NCBI RefSeq assembly: GCF_017654505.1
Contig: NC_054569.1
Span: 2,829,415 to 2,893,414, forward strand
From: Polyodon spathula
Lineage: Eukaryota > Chordata > Actinopteri > Acipenseriformes > Polyodontidae
Direction: 5' to 3'
Length of the DNA: 64,000 nt
Shown: positions 1 through 12,909 of the stretch, one piece after another
Layout of the letters: each line of letters starts with the position of its first letter
Position numbering within the stretch: the stretch's first letter is position 1
Program-made: the position numbers and the translations under genes
The notes under the pieces: generated by a model
What the model was told of the DNA's origin: nothing
What the model saw: only the letters and a program-made list of their open reading frames with translations
The model's database searches: none

Positions 1-2279
1 TATGCCCAGCGTACCCAGTCTAAAAAGGGATGCCTTCTGCGATGTACCAGTCATTATGCCAGCTAATTCCCACAGCAATAAAGATGCTGTTGCAACCTCA
101 AGCTTTGCTAAAGGGGAGCCTCTGCATGCTGAATACTGAGTTAAGGGAATAAGAGACAACTTTTAATGCAGACAACAAATCTCATACTCCCTAAATATTA
201 TCCTCCTCAGACACTGTCACGTGTTTTACAATGCAAAATACCCCAGGCTTGACTTCCCAGTGTTTCGGTATGTTTGTCAAGGGCACGTAGGTTTGAAAAC
301 AAATAGTGGAGGTGCTTACACGCCTTTGATGCCATAGTCACTACACTCACTTATTTCTATTTTAATCTAATAATTTGTTTGTCGTGTCATTTACTTGATA
401 GTTAATGAAGTAACAATGTACTATTTCTTGTTAAACCACCAAGCATCATAGCATTGAGTATATTTATCCATTTATTTCCCTTTATTTGTCTGCACTGTAT
501 GTTATCTTATTTAATTTCATGTTATGTTCATTTTTTGGGTGATTCTGTATTCTTTTATATAATGCTGTATGTCTGTTTGGTTTGGTTTCATATGTTTATA
601 CAAAGGAATTACAAATACAAAACCATACTTCTAAAATTAAACCTTTTCCGTTTGTAATATAGAAATATGAAACAAGCATGAATACAATACACATGCTTTG
701 ATGTCTTTTTTTCAATGTCTGTTTGTAACCTGAATGGTTTTGACTCCCTGGCTCACTGGCTGGCTCAGAGATTAGCTGGTCCAGCATGAGACCAGACAGA
801 AGCAAGATTTCTGTGATAAGGAACACTCGTATTGGTCTGTCAATGATACTAAAAACCACTCGGGGTTAGTACTTAACAGAAGCACGATCTCCAGCCCAAT
901 CCATGCTCATTATTAAAAGCAGGCGGCTGCTTTGGTTGTATCTCAAAATCTTCACTAATTATGCCAGTAATTGGTGAATGCTGATTGAGTTTTCACCAGA
1001 CAGCCCATTATTATCAGCACACAAGCCTAACCTTGGTAACACAGGCACACTCATTTTCTAAACACAGTCAAAGTAAATTAATTCAAAAGAAGAAAACGGG
1101 ACGAGAGCCAAACAGGCCCAAGAGCTACGGAGCAGAGAAAGAATAAGCAGACGTGGCGCATTTAACCTGTGCTGTTCAAACAGACTGTGTTGCGTATTGT
1201 CAATGAGACAAGGTTAAAAGTTCTAGAATGGTTTATGCAAACAGGATCTTTTGTATAGTGGTTAAAACCCTTCTTTAGAGCTCAAGGTTGCTGGTTAGTA
1301 ATAAAGGGTTAAAATGACTTTTAAAAAAAAGGTCATCACACTACCCAGTTTTCATAGTCCTTTAACCTGTAAAAGATTTCTTGTTTCTGGGTTGATGACC
1401 GTGGAAGTCTCAGGGCGCAATGTCATTTTCGAGAGGGGGTTTAAACATGTTCTGTGATGAGACCTGTCACTATGAGCACAGATGAATCTGACCACGTGTG
1501 CTTCCCACTTCTAACCTGACAGATGAACTCAAGTTGATGGAGAATCCTGCAAATGAATTCATCTTCACTTTGCCATCCCGTCTGCATTACAAATGTTACA
1601 TATGGCCAAGATAAGCATGATCTTGTCAACTCCCCCTTTAACAGCTATTGTCTGAGGAGACAGGATGCTGTAGTATGTGTTAGCTTAAGGGACTTGCTCA
1701 ACACTGTTCCCTCAAGTAACAGAACCAATCCTCTCGATGCATGGTTAAGTAGTCTAGTTATTCAAACTGCTGGCTGCAGACATGTTAGGAGCAATTCAGA
1801 CTTTAACCACAATATCTATAATCATTTAGATCCCAATGCTATACATAAAGATTACGCTTGTAGGATGCTAGGAGAAAAGGGTGACCCATCATTTAAAGAG
1901 ACAGCAGTCGCATCTACTAAGCTAATGTATACATACCGTGACACATATAAAAGAAGAAACGAAGGGGCATATTCACAACACTGTTTTTTGAAGATTATTG
2001 TTTTTTGGATGAATTATATGCAGAATGGTATGGATAAAACACCCTAAAAATGTCATTCCCAGCAGATTATTGCATGGGCTTAATGAAAGCAGTCAGTGCT
2101 GACGGGCACTGGTGCACTGCATACACTGCTAATGTCATTTAATTTCACAGGCAACTGTTTCTTGATAAGTTAGTCATCGTTGGAAGAATGCAGTAATTCT
2201 TACTCCAGCTTTCCTCAGGCGTATTGTCTATTTGACGGTGGTTTCAGCCAGACTGCCATTGCCATTTTCAGAATGAATT

Positions 2280-2388
2280 AACTTCAAACCCCTAACGCCT
2301 GAAAGCCACGGGATAGTAAACCCTTCAGCACATGCTGCTTCAGATACTGATGAAAGATCGGTGAGCAAGCTTGGGCTAATTAAATGTC
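2280..2388 (+). repeat. Dispersed repeat, copy 1 (second copy at 5474-5591)
   Basis: About 110 bp here align with 5474-5591 in the same orientation. Shared blocks include CCTGAAAGCCA, GAGTAAACC or TAGTAAACC, the run GCTGCTTCAGATA, and TGAAAGAT, ending in CTAATTAAAT. By eye roughly three quarters of the bases agree. I do not recognise the family, and no terminal repeats or tail are evident. Confidence 0.7.
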
Positions 2389-2861
2389 ACACTAAAGCCA
2401 CGTGTAGCAACAAAGAGCCCTACAATCTTGAGGGTGTCTGAGGCCGTGTGGACCTGCCGTGGCTTCTTTGGCTGAAGCTTCCATCAGCTGCATAAGCTGA
2501 GTTGCTCTGTAACATTAATTCATATTCGTGATTGCCAAGTGTCAAGTGAGATGTTGATCTGGTTTCTTGCAATCTGATATAAACCCTGTGATTGATATGG
2601 GAGCAGAGCAGGGGAGATGGGGAGACCAAGCAAAGAGACATAGAGAAATAGACAAGAGAAATAGGACTTGAAATACAAAGTGTTTAAGCCTCTAGTGGAG
2701 CCGAGAGGGTCATCCAAAATCTAGTTTGAATATATTTCTGAAAGAACTGCTTTTGAAAACTGTACACAATATGTTTGTTTGCTTGTTTGTTTGTTTGTTT
2801 TTATCTCCTTTGGGCGAATAAAAACAAGCTCTAATTAAACAAAGCCAATCATTGTCTAGTG

Positions 2862-3097
2862 CAGAGATTCCCAATCCTGGACCATTTGTTATTGTTTCCA
2901 GCTTTTAAACAGTTGGAGATTTCAAGTTAACTGTACAATTGAATCAGTAACTTGAAATCGGCAACTTTTTAGGAGCTGAGAACAATAAAAAGGTCTAATT
3001 AAGCACATTATTGGTTGAATTAAGGGTTTGATTAAGTAATTGAGAATGAAAACCAGCAGGCACAGGGGTCCCCCAGGACCAGGATTGGGAAACCCTG
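2862..3097. mobile_element. Small non-autonomous DNA transposon-like element with inverted ends
   Basis: The left end CAGAGATTCCCAATCCTGG (2862-2880) is an inverted copy of the right end CCAGGATTGGGAAACCCTG (3079-3097) with two mismatches. The interior is AT-rich and has no coding capacity. The CAGxG...TTCCCAA type of terminus resembles hAT-like fish repeats, but the 8-bp flanks do not match, so a target duplication is not shown. Confidence 0.6.
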
Positions 3098-4240
3098 TGT
3101 GTGAGCTGGAGCAGGTCAGAGTTGCTCTGGAGAATGGTTCCAGGTGTGCAGACCCTGATAACAGAAGGCAATTTTCCATTCCAGTTCTATCTCCATGAAT
3201 TGAATCTCAAGTCAAATTCGCTGACATTTAATTTCTCAATTAGCGGTGCAATTCATGTAGAAGCTTATCTTAAATGGTGTTCGTGATTCACTTCTAATGT
3301 GCTAAAGGTTATCTGAGTACATCAACCAATTGTGGGTATCCTAATATTCAATTCTTACTAAATGAATAAAAGTTCAGTGTCATCATTCTGATAAAACCCT
3401 TTATGCAACTAATTTTTTTTAGGTCATTTTTCATGTAGGATGGCTGCGCATGCTGCTAGGATAACATTTATCCAGCCATGCAAGAGCAGAACATCCCTAC
3501 TTACTTGAATGCAATAATGCACACATACACCCAGAGTTCTATTTTAAACATCAATATTGGCAAAAGGGTGGATCTTGAAGATACTAATCCTCATAGCCAC
3601 TACTGCAGTATGGTCAAAGTTTTCAGGAAGTAATTACAAGGTGCTTGAACTTAACAAAAAAGAAGCCTCACTGATTCAAGGAGTCAATGAATTCCAGAAA
3701 TAATACACTGGGTACACAAAAGCATGCTGTCTCGTACAATCTGGTGATCTGGATGAAGTCTGGTTGCACCATGCAATGTACAGTCTGCTTGTGTGCTCTA
3801 AAATACAATACCTGGCACTCCTTTAAGGTTTAGCTTAAAGGAGCTTATTTTGAAAGATATAAATTGGGCTCATGTCCACTGTGCTCATTTGAATCTAAGC
3901 AGTAAATTACTGTGCCAATCCAGGACTAAATCTTCCTGCGGCGAGCACATTTGAGCAGAGATAATCCTTTAATGAAATGATCATAATCAAAAGGCTTGCT
4001 TAAAAGGCTGTAAAGAAAATAAGCAATTCATCCCCCTATCTTCTAAAGCCTTAGCTATTGATCAGCAAAAAAATAAGAGAACAGACCCCGGTTGTCCAGA
4101 GAGGTAATGTTTATCAGTTAAGGCTGCTGGAAGGATTTGGGCAGGATCACGGACCCACGATCGTTTACACAATGCTGTTCTTGTGGGCCATGATTTACAC
4201 ACGTTTATTACACAACTGCCTACTTTTACAATGGCTTTTG

Positions 4241-4463
4241 TATAGCTATGGTCACACTTTTGCATCACCTATAATTTTAGGATTGAGACAAAATTAAAAA
4301 CTATATCAACATAATTTAGATATTTTATTTAACATTATGTAAAACTAGAAAACGATATGTAATTCAAATGTAATATTATTTTAATATTATTAGGTTTCAT
4401 TTCGACTTGAAGCTAAATTTGTTAATTCTACGGGGTGATGCAAAACCTTCGGCCAGAGTTGTA
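4241..4463 (+). mobile_element. Tc1-like MITE, copy 1
   Basis: The left terminus TAGCTATGGTCACACTTTTG (4243-4262), continuing CATCACC, is an imperfect inverted copy of the right terminus GGTGATGCAAAACC...GTTGTA (4434-4463). These ends match the fish Tc1/mariner-type terminus CAGCTATGGCCAAAAGTTTT. Just inside, ATTTTAGGATTG also appears in the copy at 53675-53980, which lies in the opposite orientation. It is AT-rich and has no transposase. Confidence 0.75.
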
Positions 4464-5216
4464 TTTTCAGGTCGGTAGATTTCTCTTTTGCTGCTTGTCT
4501 TCAATCTTTTTTGTTTTGTGGTTGTTACCGGGGCGACGTTAAAAGCTTTAAATTGAATTGTGTCGTCTTAGAACGCTGGTTGATCTGGATTTATTGAGCT
4601 ACCGATAAATATGAGTGAAAACAATGTTGACCAAATTAGAGGTGCTTTTGAATTTAGCAAATGCTGCCTTCTGATTGTCCGAATCACGCTCCATTTATGA
4701 TGAAATGGGGGATGCAAACTGGGGCTGCTGGGTTCACAACATTATAAAGTGCCAGACCATTAAGATGCACAGGTCTTGAATTTCACCAGTGTGGTTTTTC
4801 AAACTGTATTGACACATCTGCACAGACTCAGCAAAATGAGGATGCACAATAAATAATTTCAAATGAGACACAGTTCATTTTGCTGCAGCCTGTACGTTTA
4901 AAACTAAACACTGCCTCTCTGTGACAATCAGCCCTCTCCACAAACAGTGACAAATGTGATCATGCTAGTGGCTTCATTCTGAGCACATCAATCGCTTGAG
5001 TCAATAAGAGAGGTATGCTTTGTATTGGTTGAACAGTAAAAGGAATGGTTGTTTTTAGTTACAATATGAAATTGCTTTGATTAACCAGAGATTTTATTTT
5101 GAGGTCTTTTACTGTATGAGTAATTAAGGAATTTGCACCACACAAATCCGATTTGCTAAAAAATAGCCAAAGCAATTATTTTCCGGTTAAGTATCATGTT
5201 TGCGAAGTACAATGTA

Positions 5217-5241
5217 GTGTGTGTGCGTGCGTGTGCGTGAG

Positions 5242-5288
<47 letters not shown>

Positions 5289-5337
5289 ATGCGTGCGTGT
5301 GTGTGTGCGTGTGTGTGTGTGCGCGCACATGTGTGTG
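5217..5337. repeat. (TGCG)n/(TG)n microsatellite
   Basis: About 120 bp of alternating purine-pyrimidine, mainly TGCG units followed by TG and GCGCGC. It is a strong candidate for Z-DNA formation. Cys/Val/Arg/Ala peptide repeats in open frames across it are artefacts. Confidence 0.97.
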
Positions 5338-5473
5338 GAACAGTCGCACTTGGATCTTGTGCTATAGGAGGAATCCCTTTCTTGCTGTCCACAGACACTG
5401 TCATTTTTCCTCAGAGTACCATAGCTTTTTCAAAAACTCAGATATATGATTGTTAATTGCTAAACATGTCTTC

Positions 5474-5591
5474 AACTTCACCCCTAGCACCTGAAAGCCA
5501 TGGTAGAGTAAACCGTTCCGCACACGCTGCTTCAGATAATGGTGAAAGATTGGCCAGCAAGTTCAGACTTAATCCAGCTAATTAAATTCCA
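5474..5591 (+). repeat. Dispersed repeat, copy 2 (first copy at 2280-2388)
   Basis: This is the second copy of the unidentified repeat described at 2280-2388. It begins AACTTCACCCCTAG and ends GCTAATTAAATTCC, with a small insertion before the end relative to copy 1. Spacing between the copies is about 3.2 kb. Confidence 0.7.
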
Positions 5592-7400
5592 TGCCAACAG
5601 CACAATCTCTCAAAATATTCTGTCATGTATTATATCGATGTTGTCTAAAAGACTAATCATTTTATTTGTGCGTTACTGTGGGTTCACTTTCATGCTTCTC
5701 GACTTTATATTTATTAGCCTTTATTTAAACAGGGAATACAAACGTTATGTGAGATGACAAAGTGTTACTAAATTAGCATTTACTGATAGTAGCGTAGTAA
5801 TACAGATACCAAGCAATGTTACGAAAGCTATTAAAAAAACTGGCAGAAAATTACTTTCAGCCTTTTACCAAAGAGCCCACATAAAATCCTTGAATAATGA
5901 GAATATCATATACACCACGATCCTAGATCATTAGTGTTCCAAGTCAGTAATTATAAGAATAAACAGCGATTCAATTATTCTCTCTGTGTCACTGCCGTAT
6001 TGACGTTGCTGAATTGATATTGCACTTTGAAAATGTAAATCAGAAAAACAGTTGCACAACTGGGATCCATAAATCAGCAGGAGGGCTAGCTTGCTTCAGG
6101 GGTCCCACTGCATGGCTGTGACACAGATGCGATTCGAAAGCAGGGTCTTGCAGCCCCCTAGAAGCACCAGTGTGCATGGGGAACAAACAACCCTGTAAAA
6201 AAAAAATCAAAAAAACACTGCAAATGAACCTTTTCTGCTTCACTTCAGATAATGGACTTGGCATAGCGTACACAATCCCCTTGTCTGGACTGGAAGATGT
6301 GTTTCACTGTTGTTGTGCCATTGTTTAAATACACTGCTCGTTAGCTGGGCTTCTGTTGACCAAATGGATTGACTCGCTACTAATGCAGAATGCTGGTTGG
6401 ATAGTCTAACAATAATAAGAATAGTGTAAAATCTATGGCGTTAGAGATGAGGTTGTATAATGTCCTGGTGAAAGCACACATGCAATAGTGTGTTCAGTTA
6501 TAGTCTCCACGCTACAGTAAGGAAACGCTTACCCAGGGACTTAGAATTGGGATGATACATTTGGCATAACATACGCCAAACTGTGCATAACAAGGCTGTC
6601 ATTCTATCAGGCAGTTCTGGTGCCAGATAAAGCATGAAAACACGTCGTCACTGAAGAAACTGATTTGAGTTAAAAGCCAGCGGGTGACAAGCACTCAGGA
6701 GTGGATGCATCTGCAGTATGCATTAATGTAAAGAGCTATACCAGTGTTTAGGAAGCATTCCCTTCTCTTTGTCTTCCTCAGAGATAATCTGGTCTCTGAC
6801 ACTTTTGTAATCTGGGATAAGGACGTGGAATCCTACTATCAGCAAGTAGCAACCAATCTGCTCAACACCAAATTCCACAGCTCACTGTCCAGTTGTATAA
6901 TATTAATAATCATTTTCCTCATGAGTAGAGCAGTCATTATCCTGTGGTAGATGCCCTCTAAATGCTAACAGGATTTCAGAATGCACACATTGGCGGCAGC
7001 ATAAACTCAAAGCAGTCAATGAGATTCACTCCGAGATTAAACCTAAAAGCACCTTTTAATAAACGATACCCAAACAAACATTGGTACGGTTTATGAAAGC
7101 ATTAATGTCCTCCACAGCGGTCATTATGTAGATAACTGACCTTGGCTCGTAACACTGTCGTCGTGGTCAGCCCACTGGCAGGTTCTTCGAACCCAGACCT
7201 CCAGTACTGAAAGGCTGTATTAGTTATAAGAAATAAGATAATATATCTTTAAATATCAGACGCATATTTCAATCTGGTTAAATAAAACAGATGTATTTCT
7301 TTTTAGCCATTGATAACTGTTACTTTTTTCTTGGATGCTAAATCACTTAGATAGAGATGTCTGAATTAATGGGCAACATTAGCTAAGGAGGAGGCATCAT

Positions 7401-7429
7401 GAGAGAGAGAGAGAGAGCGAGAGAGAGAA

Positions 7430-7485
<56 letters not shown>
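7401..7485. repeat. (GA)n microsatellite
   Basis: Interrupted GA dinucleotide tract with occasional C and AA substitutions, about 85 bp. Confidence 0.97.
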
Positions 7486-7486
<1 letters not shown>

Positions 7487-8369
7487 TCTTCTAGCATGCC
7501 TGTCTCCATCTCCCCATCGCACAATGCATGAGGGGTTAATGATAGATTAATACTAGCAATCAGATTGCTTTTGGAAGAAACAGCAGCAACGGATAAGCAG
7601 CACTATCTGGAATGGAACTAGCTGGATCATTCCCTGAAAACCGGTATGTACCACTGCGGCACGGGGACCTCCACACTAGTTCTGTGAAAACACATTGAGT
7701 GGGCTCATATAGAGACAGACACATCACACACTCCCACCCACCCTTGTGTACATTAGTGGTACAGGCCATTAGCAAAGCCCGTTTCTATAAGGGGGGTGGG
7801 CTCTGCCTTTGCTAAGAGGCTACTTTATTCACATATAAACACATTCACAGATGTGTCTACACACTTAGTGTTCTACCTCCATTACGACAGCCTGGTGCAG
7901 CCTTAGAGATCCCTGATTGGAGCGTTAAAAAAATACAGCAACAACAAAAAACATCCAGAAGACAGATTCGGTTTGTGTGTGTGTGTGGGGGGGGGATAAA
8001 TAAAGAAGAAGAGAGAAGGAAAAAAAAAGATTGACTACTGCTAGTGCTCCGGACCAGGCTTGATGTGACTTGAACACGGCTGTCAGTTAATACTGGGATC
8101 AAATTAAAGGATGCTTTGAATGCTGCCAGTGTTTGCCAGAGCACAGAGGACAGAGAGAAAGAAGAAAAAAAGGATTTAGGGATGCATGGGAGCCCTTGCT
8201 CAGCATGTGGAGGGAATAGCTGACTATTTGGAGTCTCCAAGTAAGATTGCCTTTCTTTTATTGTATTCTGCATGGATGGAGGCTTTTATATTCTGGAGCT
8301 ACTGGAAAGAGAGAATGCAACGGAACTGTATTTAAAATGTGCCTGCCATTGCAATTGTACAGTGTCTAA

Positions 8370-8480
<111 letters not shown>

Positions 8481-8595
8481 CTGTATATGTGTAAGTGCAT
8501 ATGCAAGTACAGTACATGTGTTGCTATCTTGTCATGTCCCTCTGTAGCTTAATATCTTAAAAATCAGCTGATATCTGCCCAGCAATATCTAGTAA

Positions 8596-8721
<126 letters not shown>

Positions 8722-9023
8722 GTAGTGGGCATGCTACAGCAGATATAGATACAAGCTGAGACGAGAGTAGGAGATTGCTGCATTATCATAGAGCAGACTT
8801 ATTAAGTCAATGCTGCACAAGTTATTTATACAAGCGTATGTCTGTGGCCCCACACATTACAGAATGTGCCTGTTATGTATGTGTGTTGGTTAATAGGAAT
8901 GACCATCATAGCCCTTATACACACACAGCTGGGGACAGGGGCTGTAATTGCCCATTCAAAACTGTATTGACAGTACTGGTACTCATCTCATTGCTTGTAA
9001 GTGTTTGATGCCTCGGTAGATCA

Positions 9024-9096
9024 GGGAAAGGAAAGGAAAGGAAAGGAAATGCAGTTATCCCAACATCAGTGAAATACAGTTATCCCAACATCGGTG
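9024..9096. repeat. (GGAAA)n tract and a 26-bp direct duplication
   Basis: Five GGAAA units are followed by two copies of CAGTTATCCCAACATC (about 9052 and 9077), each preceded by GAAAT. Confidence 0.85.
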
Positions 9097-9910
9097 CACC
9101 CTCTCGCTTGTATTTCCCTCAGTGATTTATAAACAGCAAACAAACGCGGCTCTAATTTAGCCCTGATGCAACCTCTGCTTGGTATTGTACACAGAGAGAA
9201 GGCATTCTAGACTGAGACGCTGCCTTTGTACTTTCTTGGTTCCTCGCATTTCTTGGTAACTGCACCCTGCGTGGATGTGACTAGGAAGGACTATTCAATA
9301 ACAAGGACGTGTTCATTAAAAGAAAACCGTACCCAAGCATTCCACTTGTCACTTGTTTGACGAGGAGAGACCTGGTAAACAATGGGCCTGGTGCGGCATG
9401 CCGTAATGAGATAAGATGACTTGGGGGAGCCTGTTCTTAATGAGCCCCTGACAAGATTAACATAGCGGGTCCCTTTAGTATTAATGCAAAAAATACTTCA
9501 GATTGCCGCCGTGCATTAATCTCGTTCTGTTTCTATGACACAACTTATTAATCACTAAATTCCTGCTTGGACTCAACCCTTGGGCATTGCATTGCGGGTG
9601 TAGAAGGTCTGCTCGGATCTATAAATACAACGTGTGCACGCTGTTAATTAAACAGGGTCAGGGTTTTGTTTTGTATGCATGTGTGAGAATGGCAAGCGGC
9701 TCCTTTTTCAATAGAAGAGCTCCAGCAGATGTGACTGTCAGACCAATAAGCTCAGTGATCTGGGCTGGCTGTCAGAGTAGTTAATGAACCATTGTTAGAG
9801 GGCTCTTATCAAACTGGTCACCTTTCCTGTGACCCAGTGCGTTGTCATAAATTGAAATCTGTAAATCTTGCAAGTGCCATAGTACCTGTCTAGGATGCAA
9901 GTCTTCCTAT

Positions 9911-9912
<2 letters not shown>

Positions 9913-9970
<58 letters not shown>

Positions 9971-9979
9971 TGTGTGTGT
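9913..9979. repeat. (TG)n microsatellite
   Basis: About 67 bp of TG repeats with one TTG interruption. Confidence 0.97.
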
Positions 9980-10697
9980 ACTGCAGATAATATTTTTGCA
10001 ATCCTATTTCTGGTTATACTGAGATCTGGATGTGGCACTACTTCATTCAGCAAACGCATGCTCTGAACGAGTTTTTCTTTTCTGATTTCTTTCTTTCTGT
10101 TTTGGACAGCTCCTAAACAATCTGTCACTTCTAACAGAGCCACACTAAAGACACCATTACATGGTTCAGCAAACCCATGCCAATTCCCTTCTTATGTTTC
10201 ATGTTACTTATTTAAATCTACTCCCTCTCCTGTAACTATAAGACTCCCTCGTAAACCAGGAGAGTTTGCCTGTTCCAACATCCGTTAAACTATTGAGGTA
10301 ACTGGCAGCGGCAGACAGCTTGAGGTTTTTCACTCCCCGCACACACACTCAGCACTGTACAGTTTACTGGTTTGTGCTCCACTATTGTTTCTTGCGCTGC
10401 TAAATAAGCATGCAGACTTTTCCTTTGTCCCTTGCCATGGCTGGGAAGTTTCCTGCAGAATCCTATTCTTGCCAGCCACATAGCATTTATTATAGTAATC
10501 CAACACCATACATGTTTATAGATGTGACTGGTTAGTGAAATACTTTGTCTTTCAATAGCTGTGCAGCAATACGTTTGCTAAGAGCTTTAGAGCACAAGTA
10601 GTTTTTTGGTATAATGTCACTTGTTTCACACAGATGTTTTACAGGGGGTGATGAAAGTTTTGTTTAAATGTTTTTGTACAAAATAAAAGCAATCTGA

Positions 10698-10917
10698 GCG
10701 GCACGGTGACGTAGTGGTTAGCACTGCTGCCTCCCTACGCAAGGTCCTGGGTTTGATTCTGACCAGGGGTTTGTCTGTCTGGAGTTTGCATGTTCTCCCT
10801 GTGTCTGGGTGGGTTTTCTGGCGTCCTGTCCAGGGTGTAGTCCTGTGTCTGCTGAGTTAGGCTCCGGCTCACCATGACCCTGTAAAGGATTAAGTGGTTA
10901 ATGATAATGGATGGATA
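10698..10917 (+). mobile_element. tRNA-derived SINE with ATGG-type 3' end
   Basis: It begins GCGGCACGGTGACGTAGTGG followed by TTAGCACTGCTGCCTC, giving an A-box-like motif (TAGTGGTTAGCA, about 10712-10723) and a B-box-like motif (GGTTTGATTCT, 10750-10760). The middle has GGAGTTTGCATGTTCTCCCT and the end has GGATTAAGTGGTTAATGATA then ATGGATGGATA. This layout is the very common fish repeat with a tRNA-like head and an (ATGG) tail. It has no coding capacity and is diverged, with internal losses. Confidence 0.8.
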
Positions 10918-12089
10918 AAAGAAATCCAGTTGTGCTTGCTATCCTTTCTTTCTTTTATTATTTGTTGTAAAACATTTACAAGTATAAGCCTGACAGAAAG
11001 TTGAAAACTTTCTCCAGAAGTTTCAATCTCCTAGATAGTAACTCATTCCCAGGAAATAGCCTTGGTACATTGACTGCTATTGCTTTATTACCTTTGATAT
11101 TTGCTTAAGAATGTTTTTTTTTCTTTCTTTAATGTGGATTGGTACATTCTAACTGAAATGATAATAACAGCTAATAACTAGAAAACTGAGAAATCAAGAG
11201 ATCCAGATGAGACTGATAGTGCCATCTAGTGACAGCCAAGGGAGGTTCCCTTGACAGCCTTGTACATATATATATATAGGATTATAAAATTGAATTTGGG
11301 TTTGATGTAACACAGCCTCAGTTTAAGTCCCTGAAACAGACGGGGATCATGGTTTAGGCTAACATGTATGTCTTTCAACATTAATAAATGTCTTATAATA
11401 ATCTCATTATGCCAATTGTATTTATGTTCCCCGAGTTTACAGGGGAGCAAGGACAGCTGGCGGGTCATTGCCGTGTTGCTTTTGTTTAAATACAATAGGG
11501 CTTTTTGCAATTAGGAGCTGCTCCATCCATCCCCCATAGAGCTGAACTACATGTCTGAAAAGCTGTGGGTTCAACACCGTGCCTCAATACGCTTACCGTG
11601 AGCTTCCAAGCTAAAAGTGGACCCTTGTAATATAACTCCACTGTGTGCAAGTACTGCTAGAGTTATAGCAGTTTTGCATGTACTGTACACATGGAAATGC
11701 TCATGACAGCTTTACACCCCTTAGCTGTGTTAGAACAAGTTTCTGTGCATGTATGAATATTCAAAACGTTTGCAGTTTTCCAGGGGGTCTGCCTTACAGC
11801 ACTCTTTCGAAAGTTCACCTTTTAGCAGTTCACTGCGAACAAAAAAATAAATGTATACAAATGCGGAAGGCTGTGAAAGCCCCTCCAGGAAACTTTCAGC
11901 TGAGATGCTTTAAATATCAGCCAGCAGGCCTGAGCTTCCATTTCACAGGTTTAACAACTGAAACCTTTCCCAGGCTCAGTGCATGAAAATGGATATCATG
12001 AGATTGCAAGCTGTCGACCTTTAAAAACAATAAAGGAACAGGGTGTAAATATTACATCACCGAATTATTACTGCATCTCTTTGAAAAGA

Positions 12090-12319
12090 TATGAGAGTAG
12101 CACTTTACACTGTGTCTCTAATTCCTGTGTGCTTACACATAATTACTGTGTTATTATGCATGGTTGTAATGTTCCTAACTCTAACCCTAACCCTTTTCTT
12201 AGCCTAACCCTTACATATATCATGCAAAAAGTACATTGTGATTGTGCACACATATGTATAATATCATGTGTAAGAACAATATGCAAATACACAGTCAATG
12301 GAGACACAATGCATTTATT
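12090..12319 (+). mobile_element. Diverged MITE-like repeat, copy A, flanked by a 22-bp direct repeat
   Basis: This segment shares with 14325-14570 the order: CACTTTACA..., CTCTAAT, a block with TAACCCTAACCCTTTTCT, ACATATA, GTACATTGT, and AAATACACAG or TAAACACACAG. It is flanked by 12071-12092 and 12320-12341, which are direct repeats of CTGCATCTCTTTGAAAAG plus TAT with one mismatch. The element family is not identified. Confidence 0.6.
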
Positions 12320-12356
12320 CTGCATCTCTTTGAAAAGGTATTAGCAATTGAGAGGC

Positions 12357-12625
12357 AGTGCATACATGGTAGCATACTATGATCACTTCAGCAGCAGAGT
12401 AACATGGTAGCATACTGTGAGCACTCCAGCAGCAGTGCAGCGTGGTAGCATGGTGTGAGCACTCCAGCAGGAGAGAAGTGTGGAAACATGTTGTGAGCAC
12501 TCCAGCAGCAGTGCAGCATGGTAGCATACTGTGAGCACTCCAGCAGGAGAGAAGTGTGGAAACATGTTGTGAGCACTCCAGCAGCAGTGCAGCATGGTAG
12601 CATGCTGTGAGCACTCCAGCAGTAA
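12357..12625. repeat. 38-bp minisatellite, about 7 copies
   Basis: Units of 38 bp contain GAGCACTCCAGCAGCAGTGC then AGCATGGTAGCATACTGT, with alternating variants (GGAGAGAAGTGTGGAAACAT). The period is set by GCACTCC at 12421, 12459, 12497 and 12535. Three overlapping minus-strand open frames here (Cys/His/Leu-rich) are translations of the repeat. Confidence 0.93.
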
Positions 12626-12909
12626 CTGCATCTCAGCAATGCAAAATAAGACACTCTGAAGCCATTCACATATCTATTGGCTGTGCATTGGCCATGTTCT
12701 CTGTGACTGCTGCACAATGGTAACTCCATGCTTCCAGCTATAACAGCTTTGTAATGTGTTCATTTGAGCAAACTCTGCTAGATAATACAAACCTTGTTCC
12801 TAGTTTGGGTAATTCACTGTTAAGTATCATTCAAGTTCACTTCAACTTTACTGAGAAATTTGTAAAACAATTGAGCTTAGTTGATGTTTTACCCCAAGCA
12901 CCTATCTCT

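Noticed and set aside
1553..2047. 164-codon open frame on the + strand
   Set aside because: It has no recognisable domain, ordinary intronic composition and no splice or promoter context.
5153..5456. Cys/Val/Arg/Ala repeat proteins in both strands
   Set aside because: They are translations of a (TGCG)n/(TG)n microsatellite. The same applies to the HTHT, YIYI, SSSS and IIII frames elsewhere.
10712..10760. tRNA gene candidate with A and B boxes
   Set aside because: The surrounding sequence does not fold into a tRNA cloverleaf and continues into the standard body and ATGG tail of a fish SINE.
12182..12212. TAACCCTAACCC motifs resembling vertebrate telomere repeats (also at 14386-14401)
   Set aside because: There are only two imperfect units, and they occur at the same place in two copies of a dispersed MITE-like repeat.
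12315..12729. Three overlapping minus-strand frames of 82-113 codons rich in Cys, His and Leu
   Set aside because: They are the three-frame translation of a 38-bp tandem repeat whose unit lacks stops.
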